NCBI GenBank assembly: GCA_013180625.2
Contig: SNVD02004837.1
Location: 124,001-188,000, forward strand
From: Boswellia sacra
Lineage: Eukaryota; Streptophyta; Magnoliopsida; Sapindales; Burseraceae
DNA: 64,000 nt
Direction of reading: 5' to 3'
Shown here: one piece after another, positions 59,514 to 64,000 of the stretch
Numbering within the stretch: the first letter of the stretch is position 1
Layout of the letters: each line of letters begins with the position of its first letter
Position numbers and translations under genes: made by a program
Notes under the pieces: generated by a model
What the model was told of the DNA's origin: nothing
Databases searched by the model: none
What the model saw: only the letters and a program-made list of their open reading frames with translations

Positions 59514-61947
59514 TTGTAACAATCACATCCTTTTTCATGAGTCACATTCATTCCCATGTAATATATCCCTTCATCTTTATAAAATAAACTTTCGCATGAC
59601 ACTCTTGCATTGGTCTATGAATTAAGTCAATCATATATTCCTTCATCCAGTATAATTGGATTGCAGAAATTGGATACTCAGATCAAATTGTCAATGGGTT
59701 GCATTTAAATGTTAGGGTTTCCACTCCCCTTCATTGTTGTCTTTAAGGATGATTGCAGCTTGTGTTTTGCTTTTTAATATTTTGTTCATCTATCGTTTTG
59801 CCTTCTAAATTTTTATTTCTATGATTTATTTATGTAATAGAAAGTTGAAGTAGAATTAATCACATACAAACACAGTGGAGTTAAAAACTCTAGTACAAAA
59901 AATAGGTGCAGTGGAAGAAGAGAATGATTTAAAGAAAGTCATATTCTAATGACCTGTTAAATGTCGAAGCTGCACTGCACAAACAGTTTAGTTGCAGCTG
60001 GTGTGCCTAATTCAATCTCAAAATCTAATACAATCATGTAGAGGGCTAATTATTAGACTGTAGACAATGTCTTTCCCTCTGAAGTTTCAAATGATCTTCT
60101 TCCTTTAGAACCCAGTAGCCTCATAACCTGGATCCAACACCATTCTTCTATCCCAAAGTCAGTCCATTGCAGCAACTTGAAACAAAGTGCTGCACCCGAT
60201 ACAAATACATGTTTTCTTTTTTATTTTTTCTTTTATTTTGCTTTGTCTATTTTTATGTTCTTTAATATAGAACAATCTTAATGTCTTAATCCACCCGAAG
60301 GCGATAAAAATAAAAAATAAAAAATCCACCCAGAGGCTTGAAGAAATCCTGGGAGGTTCACTTTACCGTCATTTAGAAAGAGGGGAAATAAATTGGCACT
60401 CTCGAGATTTTATGTTTCAAAATTATTGTTGGCCCCCCTACGTCTGAAAAAACATTACATTAAACACCCACCTTTTAAACGCCTCACTTGCTTCTGTTAA
60501 TTGAATTAGGATTTTGACTTTAAAAAACCACAATGCCCTCGAAGCTTCCTTTAGATTGACTAAAATAATCTTAAAGAAAATTGATTAAGTAAATTATAAA
60601 TAAAAATAATATAAGTAGTTAGAACAAGTAATTATAATAAAATAGCAAAGAATAAAATAATATGAATTGTAATTATTCATTCCATAGTCAAGTATTTAAC
60701 TTCTATTTGATAATCAAGTCATAACTAATTAAAGAATTAAAGATAAAATTGATTACTAAATTAATCAATTAATATAATTAAATATATATGCTTAATTATA
60801 TGAGTTTAAGTTATATCACGATGACACTTGGGAATGAAGCTTAATACTAGATTAATTAATCAATAATTGAAATATTATTAGAACAATTAAATAATAATAA
60901 TAATGTGATATTTTGTATTTATGTTCTCAATTAAATATGATTTTTTTCATTTACAGAGTTGAAATTAAAGAGCTAAATATTGTAGAATCATATAATCAAA
61001 TATCAAAATACTATGAATAAATTATCTGCAATTTATAAATAACAAATGAAATATTAAAATGAATTTAATTGTGGCTATGGTTCGCTCAAACTTTGGACCT
61101 AAGGATGAGAATAGAAGTGTGGGAATAGGGATCAAAACAAGCAAAGCAGAAGACTATCAGGGGTTATCGAGACCATGGCTCCGCTGGCTCCTCCCCCGTC
61201 CTTTACAATATTAAGTCAATATTGTTAAAAACTCCTGAATGACTGAAACGCCCTCAAACCAATTTGTTTTTTCCAAGTCATTGAAAATGTGGCCTGCCAA
61301 TGTCAATTTTATAAACGCTGTGATATTCGAAGACATTCTAATATACAGGGGTCAATTTTCCCCTTTAGAAAACTTATATCATATGATCAATTGCTTATGT
61401 ACTCTAAAATCTCCACTGATATTGATCCTATAATGCCAAGCAAATATCACAGCCAGTCTCACAATAATTAAGTTGATGATGAAGACATGAGGTGTTGGCA
61501 TCTCTATACCACCTGGCCACATCATTGCCCCCTTTCCCCTTGACTAATGGAAATTTTGGAACTTCCGGAGATAAATATACCATATATCAGATGATGGAAA
61601 TTTGTACATGTAATGATATATGAAATGTAAGTGTCAACGATTTTCTACAGACGAACACTGTGGTTTGGGATAGATGATTCGCACATCAAGGGAAATACCA
61701 GTAACAAAGGGGAATCAGAATCACCCTCGTATTGACCAGATAGGATTCCCTAAGAATCACCAAGAACCAAATCACAATCCTCAAGCAGGAAGGGCAACAA
61801 AACACCAATTTTGGTCTTCAGAAATTGTGGTGCTCCAAAGCTATTTGAAAATGTGGATCTTCATTTCAAGAGTTAATGAGGAAGCGTCACAGAAAGCATA
61901 TATAAAGAAAGAAAAAGGAGAATTTCATGCTATGTACACTTTCCCAA
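59514..61947. other. No gene seen
   Basis: AT-rich, especially 60550-61080. Small frames such as 61239-61433 have no protein-like character. The last few hundred bases should hold the 3' untranslated region of the minus-strand gene that follows. Confidence 0.5.
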
Positions 61948-63427
61948 CTAGGGCGGGATTGCTTCGACCACAGGTCCAACAGAGCCTTGCCGTGGATTCA
62001 TGGGACGTGTTGGCGGCAAGGGCAACCCATTTCCAGTATTTGGCTTTGATACCCCGGCTTCCTCCCTAAGCTTCTCAAGCTTCTCCATGATTTTTCTCCT
62101 CCTCTCTAGCTTCCCAACACGAGCTTCAGCAGGTTCTGTTCTGAGAAGAGCAAACCCACTCAGAATTTCAGCTGACACGTACACCATTGCTTCTCGTCTT
62201 GATACAGAAATGGCTTTAGAATTTCGTAACTTCTGCTCTTCCTCCCCTTTAACCTAAAAGAGGAAAAAGGCAATAATGCTGAGTAAAAATGGCAGTCCAC
62301 CAAACAGACCCATTTTTATATAGCCATTTTCTCATTTATCTATGAGTTTTTCCATTGAATGTTTAAAATGTTATAAGACTCTACTAACTAGCTCCATTGA
62401 ATTTAGTGAAATGGTTCAGAAGATTTAATGCACGATATTATAATCCAGTACAAATTCAATATGTTTGATATCAAGAGACAGCCCAAAAAAGGGCAAATAT
62501 TCGAAGAAATTTGGACCTTGGCTTAGCTCGACTCAACAGATTAAAAGAAATGCAGTTGGGGTAAGTTCTTAGTTCGATTCTGCTAAAGAGACACAGAAAC
62601 AATTAATAAATCATCTAAAAGTGGCCTTGCTCTGCCTCAACCACCAGGCCTGCCAAATAATTGGATTAATTTAACATCCAGAGAACAAGTACCATTGGAG
62701 CTTTCGTAAGCTTACAAATTAATACTCATCAGCTTACAATAAATTCTATTCATAAATTCGTTTATGCTTTATCACTTACAGAACTGAGAAGTGATAACCC
62801 TATATCCACATTGACAAACAATTAAATGTAATCCACTTGTTGGCAATGCATTTTTTTCACCTTGCCCATTCAAGATTATGTATCTTCAAACATCAAGATC
62901 CTGTCGACAAACTATCCTATACCCAACTCTCTTTAAACTTTAAACCACTAAAACTTGCTATTTAATGAACTAAACTAGTAAAGTGAAGATTGTTTACAAT
63001 TCTAAGTTCTCATTTTCCTTCCAGAAATGCAATTGAGAGTGACTCAAATACCACAATTGTGAGAAAACAACCCCAAAAGGCTCAAAGCTTGAATGCACTT
63101 CATATGTTAACATAAAGAATCTTCCACGTAATCCAATACTAACCACTACCCCAATTGGAAACAACATAGTTCTAACATTTCAAACATGCAGAAATTAAAC
63201 TGATCCAAATAATGGGTTACGGAGCTTTATTTTCCCCAAATTAAAAAAAAAAAAACCTGATTGGAAAGTGGGAAAAGTTATGAGCTTTAATTTTGAACCT
63301 GACAAAGATAAGATTTTTCCTCCGTTGTTGTTGCTGCTACTACCACCGGCCGGTTATTCAGAAAGTCGTTTTGATCGAATACGCTAGGAAGTTTGATCCC
63401 CATCAGCTTGGAATGAGAGAACGCCAT
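61948..63427 (-). CDS. Small protein with thylakoid-lumen-like targeting region, two exons, function unknown
   Basis: Exon 1 is 63427-63299 (43 codons from ATG at 63427). Exon 2 is 62253-61948 (101 codons plus stop). The 1045-base intron has GT/AG borders and phase 0. The 144-residue protein starts MAFSHSKLMGIKLPS. Residues 61-87 hold SRREAMVYVSAEILSGFALL and end in AEA: twin arginine, hydrophobic core and an AXA cleavage motif, the pattern of Tat-type thylakoid-lumen targeting signals. The remaining 57 residues would be the mature part: a strongly charged helix (KLERRRKIMEKLEKLREEAG), then a proline-rich end containing PLPPTRPMNP and GPVVEA. I do not recognise a named family. Plastid targeting is inferred from the motif, and the first 60 residues are less typical of a transit peptide. 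Confidence 0.75.
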
Positions 63428-64000
63428 CTGTCTCCGGCGATTATATCTGGTTGGATCTCCCACACAGTCGCACTTATCGTTACCTTAACCACACTGAAGG
63501 CGATCTCTTTTTTTTTTTTTTCGGTTTGTCAGAGGCCCCGAGTGAAATGAATGGCTGAGCTTGGGCTTGGCTGGACCGGCCCAATAGACATTTTTAAGAG
63601 TTGTGTTGTGCTTGTGCTCATTTGCCTCCCCACCCTCCAAGTCCGACTAACTATCCCACTTTTAGACTATCTTTTTAACCACATTTTTTAATAGTAAATT
63701 ACTTATGTCTAATATAAATATAAAGTAATAAAATCTATATTTTTGTCGGGATAATACCACCAACTACCTACCTTGAAATTTTGCATAATATCATGTAGAA
63801 TGATCTTATAATATTTGTATCATTTTCCTTTTTAACATTTACATATTTTTATCACCTAACCGCAGCCCACTATTTCTGTCAATTAATTTACTAGCGAAGA
63901 GGGGAAAATTAGAATTTCAAACCATGCAGTTACTAAACAAATTTTATAAACAATTGCGAATCAGAATTTCTAAACAATTTAAACAACTAAAATGTAAATG
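63428..64000. other. Promoter side of the last gene; no further gene seen
   Basis: Just upstream of the ATG is a CT/GA-rich leader with a long T run (A run in the sense strand) at about 63508-63521. Beyond it the sequence is AT-rich with no convincing frame. Confidence 0.4.

Noticed and set aside
61674..62069. 131-codon plus-strand frame
   Set aside because: Its second half is antisense to exon 2 of the minus-strand gene, and the first half has no features.

Overview
The window is plant nuclear DNA, most likely from a eudicot. It is AT-rich, its genes are split by introns with GT/AG borders, and most of it is plant-type transposable elements: Ty1/copia, Ty3/gypsy of the Athila type, CACTA, and Mutator-like and other short inverted-repeat elements. 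I cannot name the species.

Three ordinary host genes are supported, all on the minus strand. Two lie at the left: a short secreted proline-rich (extensin-like) protein at 1121-1525, and a five-exon small J-domain co-chaperone at 5394-6514. One lies at the right end: a two-exon protein of 144 residues with a thylakoid-lumen-like targeting region at 61948-63427. A short piece resembling the N-terminal part of a plant unc-13-like (DUF810) protein sits near 11.0 kb and looks like a gene fragment.

The rest is layered mobile DNA. At 11409-14902 is an LTR element with two 573-bp LTRs and no coding capacity. At 15665-21053 is a CACTA transposon with a CCT target duplication. It carries exons taken from at least three host genes: a UBP14-type ubiquitin protease, a GSK3/shaggy-like kinase and an ankyrin repeat like that of an AKT1-type potassium channel. 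All are on the minus strand, and the splice phases join the UBP14 and kinase exons in frame. At 23264-26275 is a decayed copia element carrying only gag, with a MITE in one LTR.

From 28645 to 50585 is a nest. A SIRE-like copia element with an env-like region is broken by two Athila-type gypsy elements facing opposite ways (29.05-36.8 kb minus, 36.8-43.2 kb plus) and by a solo LTR (43564-44909). Both gypsy elements carry the same small extra ORF downstream of pol. At 50673-52082 is a Mutator-like element with long inverted repeats. At 52317-59508 is a complete-looking copia insertion with a perfect ATCTC target duplication. Its pol keeps protease and integrase but lacks reverse transcriptase and RNase H.

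The host genes do not form a pathway. The notable biology is transposon-driven: exon capture and fusion inside the CACTA element, a non-autonomous copia that still transposed, and a conserved unexplained ORF in the gypsy elements. Stretches described as empty are AT-rich DNA where I saw no reading frame with protein-like character.
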